From positions 1 through 64,000 of the forward strand of contig CAJUOY010000009.1 in the NCBI GenBank assembly GCA_910588645.1: a stretch of 64,000 nt of DNA, read 5' to 3'. Made by a program: the position numbers and the translations under genes. Positions 53,097 to 62,245 of this stretch are shown one piece after another. Within the stretch, counting starts at the first letter, position 1. Every line of letters begins with the position of its first letter. The notes under the pieces are model-generated. The model ran no database searches, was not told the DNA's origin, and saw nothing but the letters and a program-made list of their open reading frames with translations. The stretch comes from an uncultured Christensenellaceae bacterium. Lineage in GTDB: Bacteria > Bacillota > Clostridia > Christensenellales > Borkfalkiaceae.

Positions 53097-53822
53097 TTAT
53101 TTGCCGAATCCGCCGCCTACGGAAAGCACTTCGCCGGTTATATAGCCGTTTTCGGCCATAAATACGACCGCCTCTCCTACGTCGGAAGGACTGCCTATTC
53201 TGCCAACCGGAATACTCTCTATAAGTTCTTCCGTCTCCGCGCCCGTTAAATGAGCGTTCATATCTGTATCTATTACCCCCGGAGAGACGCAGTTCACCCT
53301 GACGTTGGATGGAGCAAGCTCCTTTGCAAGAGCTTTTGTGAATGCTATAACCGCGCCCTTGGAAGCGGAATAGGCAACTTCACAACTTGCCCCCACTTCT
53401 CCCCATATAGACGATATGTTTATTATAGATCCGCCGCCCGCCGCAACCATTCTGTTGGTAACTTCCCTGCAACACAGAAAGGTTGATTTTACGTTGACGT
53501 CGAATATCTTATTCCAGTCCGCAACGGTCGTGTCCTGAATCACTTTTATTTTGGAAATGCCCGCATTGTTTACAAGGACGTCCAGTCTGTCGTAAATAGA
53601 GAAAAAGTCGCGGAACATATTTTTGACCTGTAACTCGTCCGAAACGTCCGCGCGCAAAAGTATCGGGCAATAGCCCAACATATTAAATTCTTCCTGAGTT
53701 TCGAGCGCGGTCTGCTGATCGGAGTGATAATTTAAAATCACTTCATATCCGCGCTGTAAAAAAGCAAGCGCAACCGCCTTGCCTATTCCCTTTGTACCGC
53801 CCGTAATAAGTGCAGTTTTCAT
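53097..53822 (-). CDS. Short-chain dehydrogenase/reductase (FabG-like)
   Basis: 241 residues with the complete classical SDR pattern: TGGTKGIGKAVALAF (nucleotide loop, 7-21), NNAG (about 85), the Ser of NISSIWGE (about 135) and YSASK (about 150, catalytic Tyr and Lys), then VSPGVIDTDM. It resembles 3-oxoacyl-ACP reductase FabG. The start overlaps aroK by four bases (ATGA), so it is the last gene of the aro operon; a metabolic link to shikimate is not established. Confidence 0.85.
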   Translation of the reverse strand: MKTALITGGTKGIGKAVALAFLQRGYEVILNYHSDQQTALETQEEFNMLGYCPILLRADVSDELQVKNMFRDFFSIYDRLDVLVNNAGISKIKVIQDTTVADWNKIFDVNVKSTFLCCREVTNRMVAAGGGSIINISSIWGEVGASCEVAYSASKGAVIAFTKALAKELAPSNVRVNCVSPGVIDTDMNAHLTGAETEELIESIPVGRIGSPSDVGEAVVFMAENGYITGEVLSVGGGFGK

Positions 53823-54313
53823 CTGACAAGCTCCGTAATTTTTTCTGCTATTTCTTTAGACGAAAAATCGTCCGTTTCGACGACCAAATCCGCGCAGTCC
53901 TCGTAAAGACTCGCTCTCGCGTTCAACAACGAGCGCAGTTTATTTTCGCAATCGCCTGCAAGCAACGGCCGCGAAGTATCTCCGAGCGTTCGCGTGACAA
54001 GCGTTTTAAGCTCGGTTTTAAGGTAAACTATTTTTCCGTTCTTTTTTAAATTTTCAACGTTTTCACTTTTAAGAATACTTCCGCCGCCCGTGGAAATCAC
54101 CGCGTTATCCATAAGCGAAACTTCGGCAATCACCCTACTTTCCAGGCCGCGGAAATACTCTTCGCCGTGATCGGCAAATATTTTATTTATCTCACCGAAA
54201 CGGCTTACTATAATCCTGTCGGTTTCGACAACGGACATATTAAGGCTGTTCGCCAATATTTCCGATACGGAAGATTTTCCGCTACCTGGCATTCCCACAA
54301 GAACAATGTTCAT
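53819..54313 (-). CDS. aroK: Shikimate kinase
   Basis: 164 residues. P-loop VGMPGSGKSSVSEIL (5-19); shikimate-binding ETDR (about 35), FRGLESRVI (about 54-62) and STGGG (about 76-80); lid RPLLAGD (about 116). It phosphorylates shikimate with ATP, the fifth step to chorismate. Overlaps aroQ and the SDR gene by four bases each. Confidence 0.93.
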   Translation of the reverse strand: MNIVLVGMPGSGKSSVSEILANSLNMSVVETDRIIVSRFGEINKIFADHGEEYFRGLESRVIAEVSLMDNAVISTGGGSILKSENVENLKKNGKIVYLKTELKTLVTRTLGDTSRPLLAGDCENKLRSLLNARASLYEDCADLVVETDDFSSKEIAEKITELVR

Positions 54314-54720
54314 AGTTTAAAGCTCTCTCCGGCCAAAATATAGCTGTTCTTCCCGAAGCCCAATATTACGCCTTTGCAAACCGACGACAATACCGAAACG
54401 TGACGGAAATCCTCGCGAGAATGGACGTTTGACATATGAACTTCGACCACGGGTGTTGTAACCGAAGAGATTGCGTCGCGTATCGCTATACTGTAATGAG
54501 TGTAGGCGCCCGCGTTTAAAATAATTCCGTCGCAGACGGCCTCGTGTATCTTTTTACAGATTTCACCCTCTATATCGCTTTGGAAAAACTCGCACTCGTC
54601 GTCCTTGAAATGAGAGCGTATTTCAGCGTTTATCTCTTCCAACGTCTGCGAACCGTACACGCCCTTTTCACGCATACCCGTCAACCCGAGATTTACTCCG
54701 TTTAAAAATAACAGTTTCAT
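54310..54720 (-). CDS. aroQ: 3-dehydroquinate dehydratase, type II
   Basis: 136 residues, the normal size for the dodecameric type II enzyme. Substrate motifs: LNGVNLGLTGMREKGVYG (5-22; catalytic Tyr in VYG), ILNAGAYTHYSIAIRDAI (about 72-89) and VEVHMSNVHSREDFRH (about 96-111; catalytic His in the EVHMSN block). It dehydrates 3-dehydroquinate, the third step. Overlaps aroE and aroK by four bases. Confidence 0.94.
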   Translation of the reverse strand: MKLLFLNGVNLGLTGMREKGVYGSQTLEEINAEIRSHFKDDECEFFQSDIEGEICKKIHEAVCDGIILNAGAYTHYSIAIRDAISSVTTPVVEVHMSNVHSREDFRHVSVLSSVCKGVILGFGKNSYILAGESFKL

Positions 54721-55502
54721 TTTGAATATTCCTTAAAAAGTTTTCCCGCAACCACGCTGTCGGGTGTAATTCCCGCAAATATGCATTCGGCGTAATATGC
54801 CTGATAAAAGAGCATAGCCTCGCCGTTTATTATCTTTTTCCCCGCCCTTTCCGCTATGTTCAAAAACTCGCTCTTTTTAGGCACATAAATAAGATCGACG
54901 GCGACTTCGCAAAGGGCAATAACGTCCTCTCCGACTGGTGACGTACCCTCCGTCTTGTGCATACCGATACCGCTTGCGTTAATAATGCAATAATAGTTCG
55001 AAGGCGTTATTTCTTTTAAGTGCAAAACGCCGAACTCTTGCGCAACGGCGTAAGCCCTGTCCGCGTTTTTATCGTAAACGTAAACTTCCGCGCCCGCGTC
55101 CGCAAGTTTTTTGGCAACGCTTCTACCCGCGCCGCCCGCGCCGATCACGAGATATTTTTTACCTTCAATCTCCGCGCCCGCGTCATACAGCATAAGCATA
55201 AACCCAAGTCCGTCCGTATTGTGTCCAGAAAGATCGGCAGTTTTTACAGTATTCACTGCGCCGAATGCCTTTGCATCGCCCGAAACATTGTTGAGATAGG
55301 GTATCACGCTGAGCTTATACGGTATGGTAAAGTTGAGCCCGTCGTACGACTTCAATAAGTCGTCTATTTCATCCGCGAAGCGATCTTCCGAAACGGAAAT
55401 CTTATCGTATTCTATTTCATATCCCAATCTTTCCGCTATAAACTTGTGCATTACCGGACTTTCCGAACGAGATACGTCCTTTCCGACTACGCCTAACTTC
55501 AT
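54717..55502 (-). CDS. aroE: Shikimate dehydrogenase
   Basis: 261 residues from ATG 55502 (AAGGTG site; ATGA overlap with aroB). Substrate site: DVSRSESPVMHKF (about 9-21) and NFTIPYKLSVIPYL (about 53-66), with the catalytic Lys in PYK and Asp in HNTDGLGF (about 91). NADP fold: VIGAGGAGRSVAKKLA (about 113-128). It reduces 3-dehydroshikimate to shikimate. The longer frame upstream overlaps aroB deeply and is rejected. Confidence 0.93.
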   Translation of the reverse strand: MKLGVVGKDVSRSESPVMHKFIAERLGYEIEYDKISVSEDRFADEIDDLLKSYDGLNFTIPYKLSVIPYLNNVSGDAKAFGAVNTVKTADLSGHNTDGLGFMLMLYDAGAEIEGKKYLVIGAGGAGRSVAKKLADAGAEVYVYDKNADRAYAVAQEFGVLHLKEITPSNYYCIINASGIGMHKTEGTSPVGEDVIALCEVAVDLIYVPKKSEFLNIAERAGKKIINGEAMLFYQAYYAECIFAGITPDSVVAGKLFKEYSK

Positions 55503-56554
55503 TTTGTCACCTTTACGTTTGAAGCGCATTCCTTCAACAACTCCGCATATTCCGCGAAACCGAGTTTCATTTCTGTCCACTCGCCTAAAGCGCTAGGGAC
55601 TATCAACGATATTTTTTCATCGCTGTTCTTTTTATCGTGAACGGCCACGGCCGCCGCGCAGTCGACATCCTTATATGAAGGTATATCTATCACGCCCGAA
55701 ATAAGTTTTATGAGGCTTTGCGCGTATTCCCTGCCGCATACTCCCTTTTTAACCGCAATATACAGCTCGTAATACATTCCTATCAAAACGTATTCGCCGT
55801 GAGATTTTTCGCCGTAATAGAGTTCGAAAGCGTGCCCGGTAGTATGACCGAGGTTAAGCGATTTGCGGGCGCCCGAAAGATCGCGCTCGTCCGAAGCGAC
55901 TACTTCGGCTTTCAGCTCAACGCAACTGTGGGTTATCTCATCAGAAAAAGCGCACGAAAGTATACTTTCCGCCGCGCTGAGCTTTTTAAAAATATCTCCG
56001 TTCAACGCGCCGTATTTAATTATTTCCCCGAGGCCGCACCTTATCTCCCTCTCCGTCAAAGTACTTAAAAAGCGGGAGTCGATTATAACTTCTTCGGGTT
56101 GGTAAAACGTGCCTATAACGTTTTTTACCCCAAGCATATCCACGGCAGTTTTACCGCCCACAGAACTGTCTACCTGGGCCAACAAAGTCGTAGGTATCTG
56201 AACAAGTCCGGTACCTCGCATATAGAGCGAAGCCGCAAGACCTGCTATATCGCCGACCACACCGCCGCCGAACGCAACCACGGTGCAGTTTCTTCTCATA
56301 CCCGACCTTAGCATATCCCTGAGAATGGAAAAGAGCGTTTCCTGATTTTTACTCTCCTCTCCCGCGGGAATTATGGTTCCCGCAAAATCGCCGAAGGTCT
56401 CCTTTAACACATCGCCGTACAGCGAATAAACATTGCTGTCAGTTATTACGTACAACTGCTTTTCTGCAAGTTTGGTGGCATACTCATAAAACGAGCCGCG
56501 CCCGCAATGAATTACGCTATCCGACACCGAAGTTTTTAAAATTACGTCGCGCAT
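55499..56554 (-). CDS. aroB: 3-dehydroquinate synthase
   Basis: 351 residues. NAD-binding and active-site motifs: FGGGVVGDIAGLAASLYMRG (about 94-113), PTTLLAQVDSSVGGKTAVD (about 120-138) and LNLGHTTGHAFE (about 234-245; metal-binding His). It converts DAHP to 3-dehydroquinate. GAGGTG site before the ATG. It follows aroC by 4 bp. Confidence 0.94.
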   Translation of the reverse strand: MRDVILKTSVSDSVIHCGRGSFYEYATKLAEKQLYVITDSNVYSLYGDVLKETFGDFAGTIIPAGEESKNQETLFSILRDMLRSGMRRNCTVVAFGGGVVGDIAGLAASLYMRGTGLVQIPTTLLAQVDSSVGGKTAVDMLGVKNVIGTFYQPEEVIIDSRFLSTLTEREIRCGLGEIIKYGALNGDIFKKLSAAESILSCAFSDEITHSCVELKAEVVASDERDLSGARKSLNLGHTTGHAFELYYGEKSHGEYVLIGMYYELYIAVKKGVCGREYAQSLIKLISGVIDIPSYKDVDCAAAVAVHDKKNSDEKISLIVPSALGEWTEMKLGFAEYAELLKECASNVKVTK

Positions 56555-56558
56555 AAAA

Positions 56559-57683
56559 TCACCTCAACGCGCCGTAGCGCTCTATTACCTCGCGCATATT
56601 ATCGCCGCCAAGCCGTTCGGATACCGCCTGCGCAAGCGCAAAAGCGACAACGCTTTCGAGAATTACTTCCGCCGCGCAAACAGCGGCAACGTCGCTGCGC
56701 TCGCCCGCCGCTTTGGTCGGTTCGCGCGTGATATAATCGACGGTATCCAGTCCACGCATGAGGGTTGGTATAGGCTTCATTGCCGCGCGGAGAATTATTT
56801 CCTCGCCGTTAGACATACCGCCCTCTATTCCGCCCGCGTTGTTGCTCCTGCGGCGGAATTCACCGTCATAATAAATTTCGTCGTGAACGCCGCTTCCCCT
56901 GCGGTCGGCGGCGGCAAACCCGAGGCCTATTTCAACACCCTTTATCGCCTGAACGCTCATAGCCGCAAAAGATAGTCTTGCGTCCAGCTTGTCCGCATAA
57001 GTCATACAACTGCCGAAGCCGCTCTTCAATCCTTTTACCCGGATTTCTATAACGCCGCCCGCGGTATCGCCCGCCGATTTAAGCTCGTCCAAAAGAGCCA
57101 TAGCCGCGCTCTCCGCAGATTTATCGAGCATAAACAGTTGGCTCCCTCTGTTATCTTTTATATATTCAAAAGAATATTCTTTTTCGTCCTTTATTCCGCA
57201 TACGCTCCTGACGTATCCCGTTATTTCCACTCCCAATGCGCGAAGATACTGCCTTGCAACCGTTCCCGCCGCAACTCGAACAGCCGTTTCCCTCGCGCTT
57301 GCACGTTCCAATACGTTGCGGGCATCCGTCTGGTCGAATTTGATCATACCCGTGAGGTCTGCATGACCGGGCCTTACTCTCGTCAACGTTCTTAATGTGA
57401 CATCCGCCTCCTCCGCAGACATAACGGAACGCCAGTTTTCGTAATCCCTGTTAACTATAAGAAAGGCGAGCGGACTTCCGAGAGTGAGTTTGTTTCTCAC
57501 ACCACTTAGAATTTCCGCCTTGTCGCGCTCTATCTTCTGTCTGCCCCCTCTTCCGTAGCCGCTTTGGCGCAATGCGAGATAGGAGTTTATTTCATCAATA
57601 TCTATTTCGAGATTGGAAGGAAGCCCCTCTATTATGCCTGTAAGCGCTTTGCCGTGGGATTCGCCGGCCGTAGTTAATTTCAT
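56559..57683 (-). CDS. aroC: Chorismate synthase
   Basis: 374 residues from ATG 57683 (AAAGGAG site; the frame continues upstream to 57926 without a site and across the MBL gene). The start MKLTTAGESHGKALTGIIEG, RQSGYGRGGRQKIERD and the C-terminal DVAAVCAAEVILESVVAF regions are standard. It uses reduced FMN to form chorismate from EPSP. Neither aroA (EPSP synthase) nor DAHP synthase lies in the window; both must be elsewhere. Confidence 0.94.
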   Translation of the reverse strand: MKLTTAGESHGKALTGIIEGLPSNLEIDIDEINSYLALRQSGYGRGGRQKIERDKAEILSGVRNKLTLGSPLAFLIVNRDYENWRSVMSAEEADVTLRTLTRVRPGHADLTGMIKFDQTDARNVLERASARETAVRVAAGTVARQYLRALGVEITGYVRSVCGIKDEKEYSFEYIKDNRGSQLFMLDKSAESAAMALLDELKSAGDTAGGVIEIRVKGLKSGFGSCMTYADKLDARLSFAAMSVQAIKGVEIGLGFAAADRRGSGVHDEIYYDGEFRRRSNNAGGIEGGMSNGEEIILRAAMKPIPTLMRGLDTVDYITREPTKAAGERSDVAAVCAAEVILESVVAFALAQAVSERLGGDNMREVIERYGALR

Positions 57684-58690
57684 TTTTTCTCCTTTTCTAT
57701 GACAACGCCGGACTTGTCCGCCCTCGCTGTCACCGTGCCATCCGCGTCGGTGCGGTAGAAGTTTTCGCCAACGCACTGTTGCGCATCCGATACCGCCTGT
57801 ACGGACGGATTGCCGAAACCGTTTTTGCCGATAGACAATACTGCAAAAGTCGGCGATATGTAATCGTAAAGTTGAGTATATGCCGAACTTCTGTCGCCGT
57901 GATTCGGAACTTTCAAAAGAACGCAACGGCCGACGTCTATCTTACGGCCGTTTATATCGAAACCGTCAGGATACAGCGAAAACAATTTTTTCTGCTTTTC
58001 TGCGGGAATATCTCCCAAAAGAAGAAAACCCTTACCGTTAAACTCGATCCAAATTACAGCCGAGGCCGCATTAGTATTTTCCTTGGAAGGTTCTACCGAA
58101 AGGTCGCCGTACTCCCCGTCAGGCAGCTTATGTGAAGACGGAGAAAGAATACAAAAATTGTAGCCCGCGCCGTCCTCGAATACTCCTGCGCCGTATTCGG
58201 AAATCTTAGGGGTAATTCCACGCTTTTTTATCTCCACCGTAAAATTTCGGTATTCATCATTTATATAAGTTGCGGGACAATATGGCGCATAGACCTCGCC
58301 AACTTCCTTGTACCTTATTATTTCCGCAAGTCCGCCGCATCTGTATGAGGCGACGGAGGAACAAATAAGATAATCTATTTTATCTATCCCACGAAAATTG
58401 AGTTCCTTCAATACCCGCGAATTGTTGGAATAAGTTCCGTCGCCGCCGTCTATAAGCATATTCTTACCGTCGGGAAATCGAACAACCGTACAGTCGCCGT
58501 AACCGACGTCTATAAAGCTTATTGAAAGAGTTCCATCCGCCCTCTCCTCCGCGTTAACGAGATATGACGACAGATATTTTAATGGAATAAAAATATTGGT
58601 AACTACTAACGCAACCGAAACTGCAAGGCAGACAACCATTGCGGCAATGGAAATTATGAAAGCTTTTCTACGCGTTTTTCTTTTGGTCAT
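57680..58690 (-). CDS. ComEC-like metallo-beta-lactamase-fold protein lacking the metal-binding motif
   Basis: 336 residues: a basic N-terminus, one membrane helix (about 10-35), and an extracellular MBL-fold domain. The ComEC-type opening is recognisable (SISFIDVGYGDCTVVRFPDG, MLIDGGDG), and so are the later LLLGDIP and VPNHGDRSS blocks. But where functional enzymes have THxHxDH the sequence reads YLICSSVASYRCGGLAEI, so the metal-binding His/Asp cluster is gone. It is probably a non-catalytic homologue. Its stop overlaps the aroC start by four bases. It has no ribosome site of its own and follows the aspartokinase gene closely. Confidence 0.75.
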   Translation of the reverse strand: MTKRKTRRKAFIISIAAMVVCLAVSVALVVTNIFIPLKYLSSYLVNAEERADGTLSISFIDVGYGDCTVVRFPDGKNMLIDGGDGTYSNNSRVLKELNFRGIDKIDYLICSSVASYRCGGLAEIIRYKEVGEVYAPYCPATYINDEYRNFTVEIKKRGITPKISEYGAGVFEDGAGYNFCILSPSSHKLPDGEYGDLSVEPSKENTNAASAVIWIEFNGKGFLLLGDIPAEKQKKLFSLYPDGFDINGRKIDVGRCVLLKVPNHGDRSSAYTQLYDYISPTFAVLSIGKNGFGNPSVQAVSDAQQCVGENFYRTDADGTVTARADKSGVVIEKEKK

Positions 58691-58699
58691 AGAGATAAA

Positions 58700-60031
58700 T
58701 CAGCGGTACTCGCGCTTGAAAAATTCGCTGTAAATTGCGCGAATGCATTTTTCGTAGTCGTCGTTGCATACGCCGACTATTATATTCAATTCGCTCGATC
58801 CCTGATCGATCATCTTTATGTTTATATCGGCGGACGCTATCGCCTGGAAGAGTCTTGCGCTTGTACCTACCGAGGAAGACATACCGTGTCCCACCGTAGC
58901 TATAAGGGCGATATTTTCTATAACCCTCAAAACATCGGGCGCAACAGCCTCCTTTATACCGTCAAGTACTCTCGTAAGCTTATCCTCGCATAGGGCGCTG
59001 CTCTCTATTACAAGGGACATAGTGTCTATACCGGAAGGTATATGTTCCACTGAAACGCCTTCGTTTGCAAGCACGCCGAGAACTTTGCATACGAAACCTA
59101 TTTCGGCATTCATATGGGATTTTTCTATAAATATTACGGTAAAATTCTTTTTACCCGCAACTCCCGTCACTACGTTGCCGCTGGGCACGTAGCGGGAACT
59201 GGGCAGTATGGAAGTTCCCTCGTCCTCGGGACGAAAAGTGTTCTTTATCTTAATGGGAATATTAGCCCTGCGCACGGGGAAAATACTGTCGCTATGCAGA
59301 ACGTTCGCGCCCATATAACTCAGCTCGCGCAGCTCCTTATAAGAAATGGTCTTGATATGGCGCGGGCTGTCGACTATGCGAGGATCGCAGGCCATAAATC
59401 CCGAAACGTCCGTCCAATTTTCATATACGGACGCGTTGACAGCGCGCGCGACTATCGCGCCGGAAATATCGGAACCGCCGCGCGAAAACGTCTTAACTTT
59501 ACCGTCCCAACCGCGGCCGTAAAAGCCGGGCAACACGGCGCGTCTCTCTCCCGAAATAGCGGCCGAAATTGCACGGTATGATTTTTCGCCGTCAAAAGAG
59601 CCGTTGTCCTTGAAAAATATTACTTCTTCCGCGTCAACGAACTTTGCGCCCAAGACGGCGGTAACCACGCGCGCGCTGAGATATTCTCCGCGAGACGCGG
59701 TGAAATCCTCGCTCTTCTCCTCGTTTATTCTCCTCTCCGTCTCGTCGAGAACGGACTGCATATCGAAATCGAGTTCAAGCTCTCTGACAATAGAATTGAA
59801 ACGGGCGCGAACGAGTGCAAAACTTTTTTTACAATCGCCCTCCGAAGTCAACTCGTTATGGCACTTATACAAGAGATCGGTTACCTTTATATCGTCCGAA
59901 TATCTCTTGCCGGGCGCAGAAACAACTATATATCTGCGCTCGCTATCGCCGTCGATTATGCCGGCGACTTTCTTTATTACGTTTCCGTCCGCCATGGACG
60001 TTCCGCCGAATTTACAAACTTTTACTGACAT
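58700..60031 (-). CDS. lysC: Aspartokinase
   Basis: 443 residues from ATG 60031 (GGGGAA site); the frame extends upstream into the next gene but the family start MSVKVCKFGGTSMADGN is unmistakable. The kinase domain (about 1-290) has KFGGTSMA, the substrate region RGGSDISGAIVARAV and WTDVSGFM. Two ACT domains (about 305-440; SHMNAEIGFVCKVLGVLANE, VGTSARLFQAIASADINIKM) indicate feedback control by lysine, threonine or both. It begins the aspartate-family pathway. It sits at the head of the aro cluster. Confidence 0.93.
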   Translation of the reverse strand: MSVKVCKFGGTSMADGNVIKKVAGIIDGDSERRYIVVSAPGKRYSDDIKVTDLLYKCHNELTSEGDCKKSFALVRARFNSIVRELELDFDMQSVLDETERRINEEKSEDFTASRGEYLSARVVTAVLGAKFVDAEEVIFFKDNGSFDGEKSYRAISAAISGERRAVLPGFYGRGWDGKVKTFSRGGSDISGAIVARAVNASVYENWTDVSGFMACDPRIVDSPRHIKTISYKELRELSYMGANVLHSDSIFPVRRANIPIKIKNTFRPEDEGTSILPSSRYVPSGNVVTGVAGKKNFTVIFIEKSHMNAEIGFVCKVLGVLANEGVSVEHIPSGIDTMSLVIESSALCEDKLTRVLDGIKEAVAPDVLRVIENIALIATVGHGMSSSVGTSARLFQAIASADINIKMIDQGSSELNIIVGVCNDDYEKCIRAIYSEFFKREYR

Positions 60032-60032
60032 T

Positions 60033-61217
60033 TTAAATTCCCCGTCTGAGTGCCTTAGCCTCGATATAATAACGTTTTTCGTATCCTTCGCCCATAGAAA
60101 AGGTCTTTCTGGGCAAATTGCCGCCCTCGATGATAAGTCTGAAAAAATCGCCTTTATCAATGGACGGGACAAGTATTCCCACACCCAAAGAAGTGAGTTT
60201 TATCAAATCTTCTTCACCGTGAATATAGTCCACGGCGCCGCCGAAAGTCTTTAAAAAGCCCGCTATATATTCGTCCGTTTCCCTAATACCTGCCGGTATA
60301 TCGCCGTTAAACGGAATTTCCGTCCTTTCGCCGTCTACTACAATATACGCTTTTGCCCCGCCGCAGGGTTTAAAGCCCTTTAGAAATTCCTGCTTTTTAT
60401 CTGTCTTTACAAAGCGGTGAATGGGTTCGAAATTTAGCGCCCCGTCGTAAATATTGACCGCCTCCGCAAGCGCGTATCTTGCGGGATGCCCTTCCCGCTC
60501 TTTATAAGAAAGATTTTTTTTGATATTTTCCCAACAGGTCTTTGCCGTCGCCAAAGAATGATTGCCGTCGCCGACCGCAAATAAGAGATTGTCCGAACCC
60601 GGTTTATCAGATAGGGCATAGAATGCTTTGACCACCTCTTCGGCGTTGGAAATATAGGTGCCCTTAACTCGGCCGCCGCCGCACATTAAGTCGAAGTCGT
60701 ATAAGACTTCTCCCCTTTTAACGCTATTGAGAACGGCGTTCTCCCGATCGTCGTACAAGAGCATTACGTGCGGAAGTTCTATATCGGCATTTTCGCGTAT
60801 TTTCACGCGAGGCGGGATACGCTCTAAAATAGTAGCTTCGGTTGAGCGTATAGGAGATTTTGCTCCCGATTCGAAGGAATAATCTTCAAGATCTACGGAC
60901 AACACTATTCCCCTGCGCGTTCCCGATAAAGTTTCGCGCTCCACCAATATAAAACCGCCCTTTATCTTTTTAAAAACTGCGCCCGAAAGGTATCCGCGCA
61001 TCGTTTCGTTTATGCGCGCTATACGCTTTTCGGGCTCGTCGTCGAGATATATTTCCGGAAATATAAGATTAAGCGCCGAGGGTGCGCCCGCGGCGTTATT
61101 CTCCGTCTCCCGCCAATAATCGTAATCGGACGTATACTGATCGCAGGCGTTTACCGCCCATTTGGACATATCCGCGTCAGCGGGGAGGAGAATTTCTGGA
61201 ATTTTGATTGTATTCAT
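60033..61217 (-). CDS. DUF1015-family protein
   Basis: 394 residues. The N-terminal KIPEILLPADADMSKWAVNA and the conserved FAVGDGNHSLATAK (about 205-218), followed by HPARYALAEAVNIYD, are typical of DUF1015. Proteins of this family are sometimes placed near serine or amino-acid metabolism, but the activity is not established and I make no functional claim. It ends 1 bp before the lysC start and begins 8 bp after the CdaR-like stub, so it is in the same transcript. Confidence 0.8.
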   Translation of the reverse strand: MNTIKIPEILLPADADMSKWAVNACDQYTSDYDYWRETENNAAGAPSALNLIFPEIYLDDEPEKRIARINETMRGYLSGAVFKKIKGGFILVERETLSGTRRGIVLSVDLEDYSFESGAKSPIRSTEATILERIPPRVKIRENADIELPHVMLLYDDRENAVLNSVKRGEVLYDFDLMCGGGRVKGTYISNAEEVVKAFYALSDKPGSDNLLFAVGDGNHSLATAKTCWENIKKNLSYKEREGHPARYALAEAVNIYDGALNFEPIHRFVKTDKKQEFLKGFKPCGGAKAYIVVDGERTEIPFNGDIPAGIRETDEYIAGFLKTFGGAVDYIHGEEDLIKLTSLGVGILVPSIDKGDFFRLIIEGGNLPRKTFSMGEGYEKRYYIEAKALRRGI

Positions 61218-61225
61218 AATTTCGC

Positions 61226-61333
61226 TCAGATATTAAGAAAAAAAACAAGTACCGCGGCTACAGCCAGCGCGAGTATCTTTATACCTATATTCTTTGTAAA
61301 AATATCGGTTAATATTTTTGTAAATTTTTTCAT
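61226..61333 (-). CDS. CdaR/YbbR-like N-terminal stub (35 residues)
   Basis: A 35-codon gene too short for usual ORF cut-offs. It reads MKKFTKILTDIFTKN then GIKILALAVAAVLVFFLNI, the basic start and single membrane helix typical of CdaR (YbbR), the membrane regulator of CdaA. The extracellular YbbR domains are absent: a TGA follows the helix. It has a very strong AAGGAGG site and overlaps the cdaA stop as ATGA. So it is either a decayed cdaR or a true minimal CdaR. Confidence 0.65.
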   Translation of the reverse strand: MKKFTKILTDIFTKNIGIKILALAVAAVLVFFLNI

Positions 61334-62157
61334 AACTTACCCTCCTTGGTAAGATCTGACCAATAGTACTCGGACAATGCGTTTTTGAGATCGGACGCGT
61401 CGGCATACTTTTTCTTGACAACGCCGTTTTTGACTATCGAAATTATTCCCGTCTCCTCGGAAACGACTATTGCCGTAACGCTTGCTACCGAAGTTACTCC
61501 GAGAGCGGCGCGGTGACGGCTGCCCATTTCCTTGGGAAGATTTTCGCTTTGCGCAAGGGGCAGGAAACAGCCCGCCGCGTAAATTTTATCCCCTTCTATT
61601 ACCATTGCTCCGTCGTGAAGGGGAGCCTTGGGATAAAACACTGCTTCGATCATCTGCGAGGTTATAGCGGCGTTTACTACCGTTCCGCTCTCGATGATCC
61701 CTTCGGGAAGATTTTCGCTTGAAAGAACTATGAGCGCGCCTATATCCTTTTTTGACATATTCTGTACTGCGCGGATAGTTTCCTCAATTATGAGATCCAC
61801 GCCCGAAATAGTCAGCCTCTCCAGTTTGGTCTTGTTCTTTTTTATATTGGAATCAAGAAGGTTGCGCTTGATTTCCGTATTGAACATAGTAAACACGAGC
61901 AGCGCTACCATAAGTATTACCAGTATTGACATATCCTGTGAGAAGTGCGAGGACATAGTAAAAATAAGGCCGAAAGGCAAGACTACCGCGATAACCACCG
62001 CGATAAATTTACCCGCCTTGTTAGTCTTTAAAATTTTGAAAATCAAGTAAAATACTACAGACAGCACCAAGAGCTGTAAAACGTATTCAACCCAGTTGTT
62101 TCCGAATTGGCCGAAAAAGTTTTTTATTCCGTTGCCGATGTCTTCCCACGTTCTCAT
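61330..62157 (-). CDS. cdaA: Membrane diadenylate cyclase CdaA (DisA_N domain)
   Basis: 275 residues. Three N-terminal helices (about 20-95) anchor the cyclase domain (about 110-250). Catalytic motifs APLHDGAMVIEGDKI (about 178-192; DGA) and MGSRHRAALGVTSVA (about 211-225; RHR) are intact, as is EETGIISIVKNG. It makes the second messenger c-di-AMP, which controls K+ and osmolyte balance. An AAGGAA site precedes the ATG. Confidence 0.95.
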   Translation of the reverse strand: MRTWEDIGNGIKNFFGQFGNNWVEYVLQLLVLSVVFYLIFKILKTNKAGKFIAVVIAVVLPFGLIFTMSSHFSQDMSILVILMVALLVFTMFNTEIKRNLLDSNIKKNKTKLERLTISGVDLIIEETIRAVQNMSKKDIGALIVLSSENLPEGIIESGTVVNAAITSQMIEAVFYPKAPLHDGAMVIEGDKIYAAGCFLPLAQSENLPKEMGSRHRAALGVTSVASVTAIVVSEETGIISIVKNGVVKKKYADASDLKNALSEYYWSDLTKEGKL

Positions 62158-62179
62158 AGCAGTTCCTTAAATTACGAAT

Positions 62180-62208
62180 GTTATAACTAAATTATATAAT
62201 GATTACAA
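62180..62208 (-). promoter_or_regulatory. Promoter of the cdaA operon
   Basis: Minus strand TTGTAA (62208-62203), 17-bp spacer, TATAAC (62185-62180). A second TATAAT lies a few bases upstream. Confidence 0.5.
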
Positions 62209-62245
62209 AAAAAAATAAAGCGTTTGCGGGTGGTTAATTTTACCC

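Noticed and set aside
56559..57926. Extended aroC start at 57926
   Set aside because: The family start MKLTTAGESHG with a strong AAAGGAG site is at 57683; the extension overlaps the MBL gene.
58700..60184. Extended aspartokinase start at 60184
   Set aside because: The conserved N-terminus and GGGGAA site place the start at 60031; the extension runs into DUF1015.
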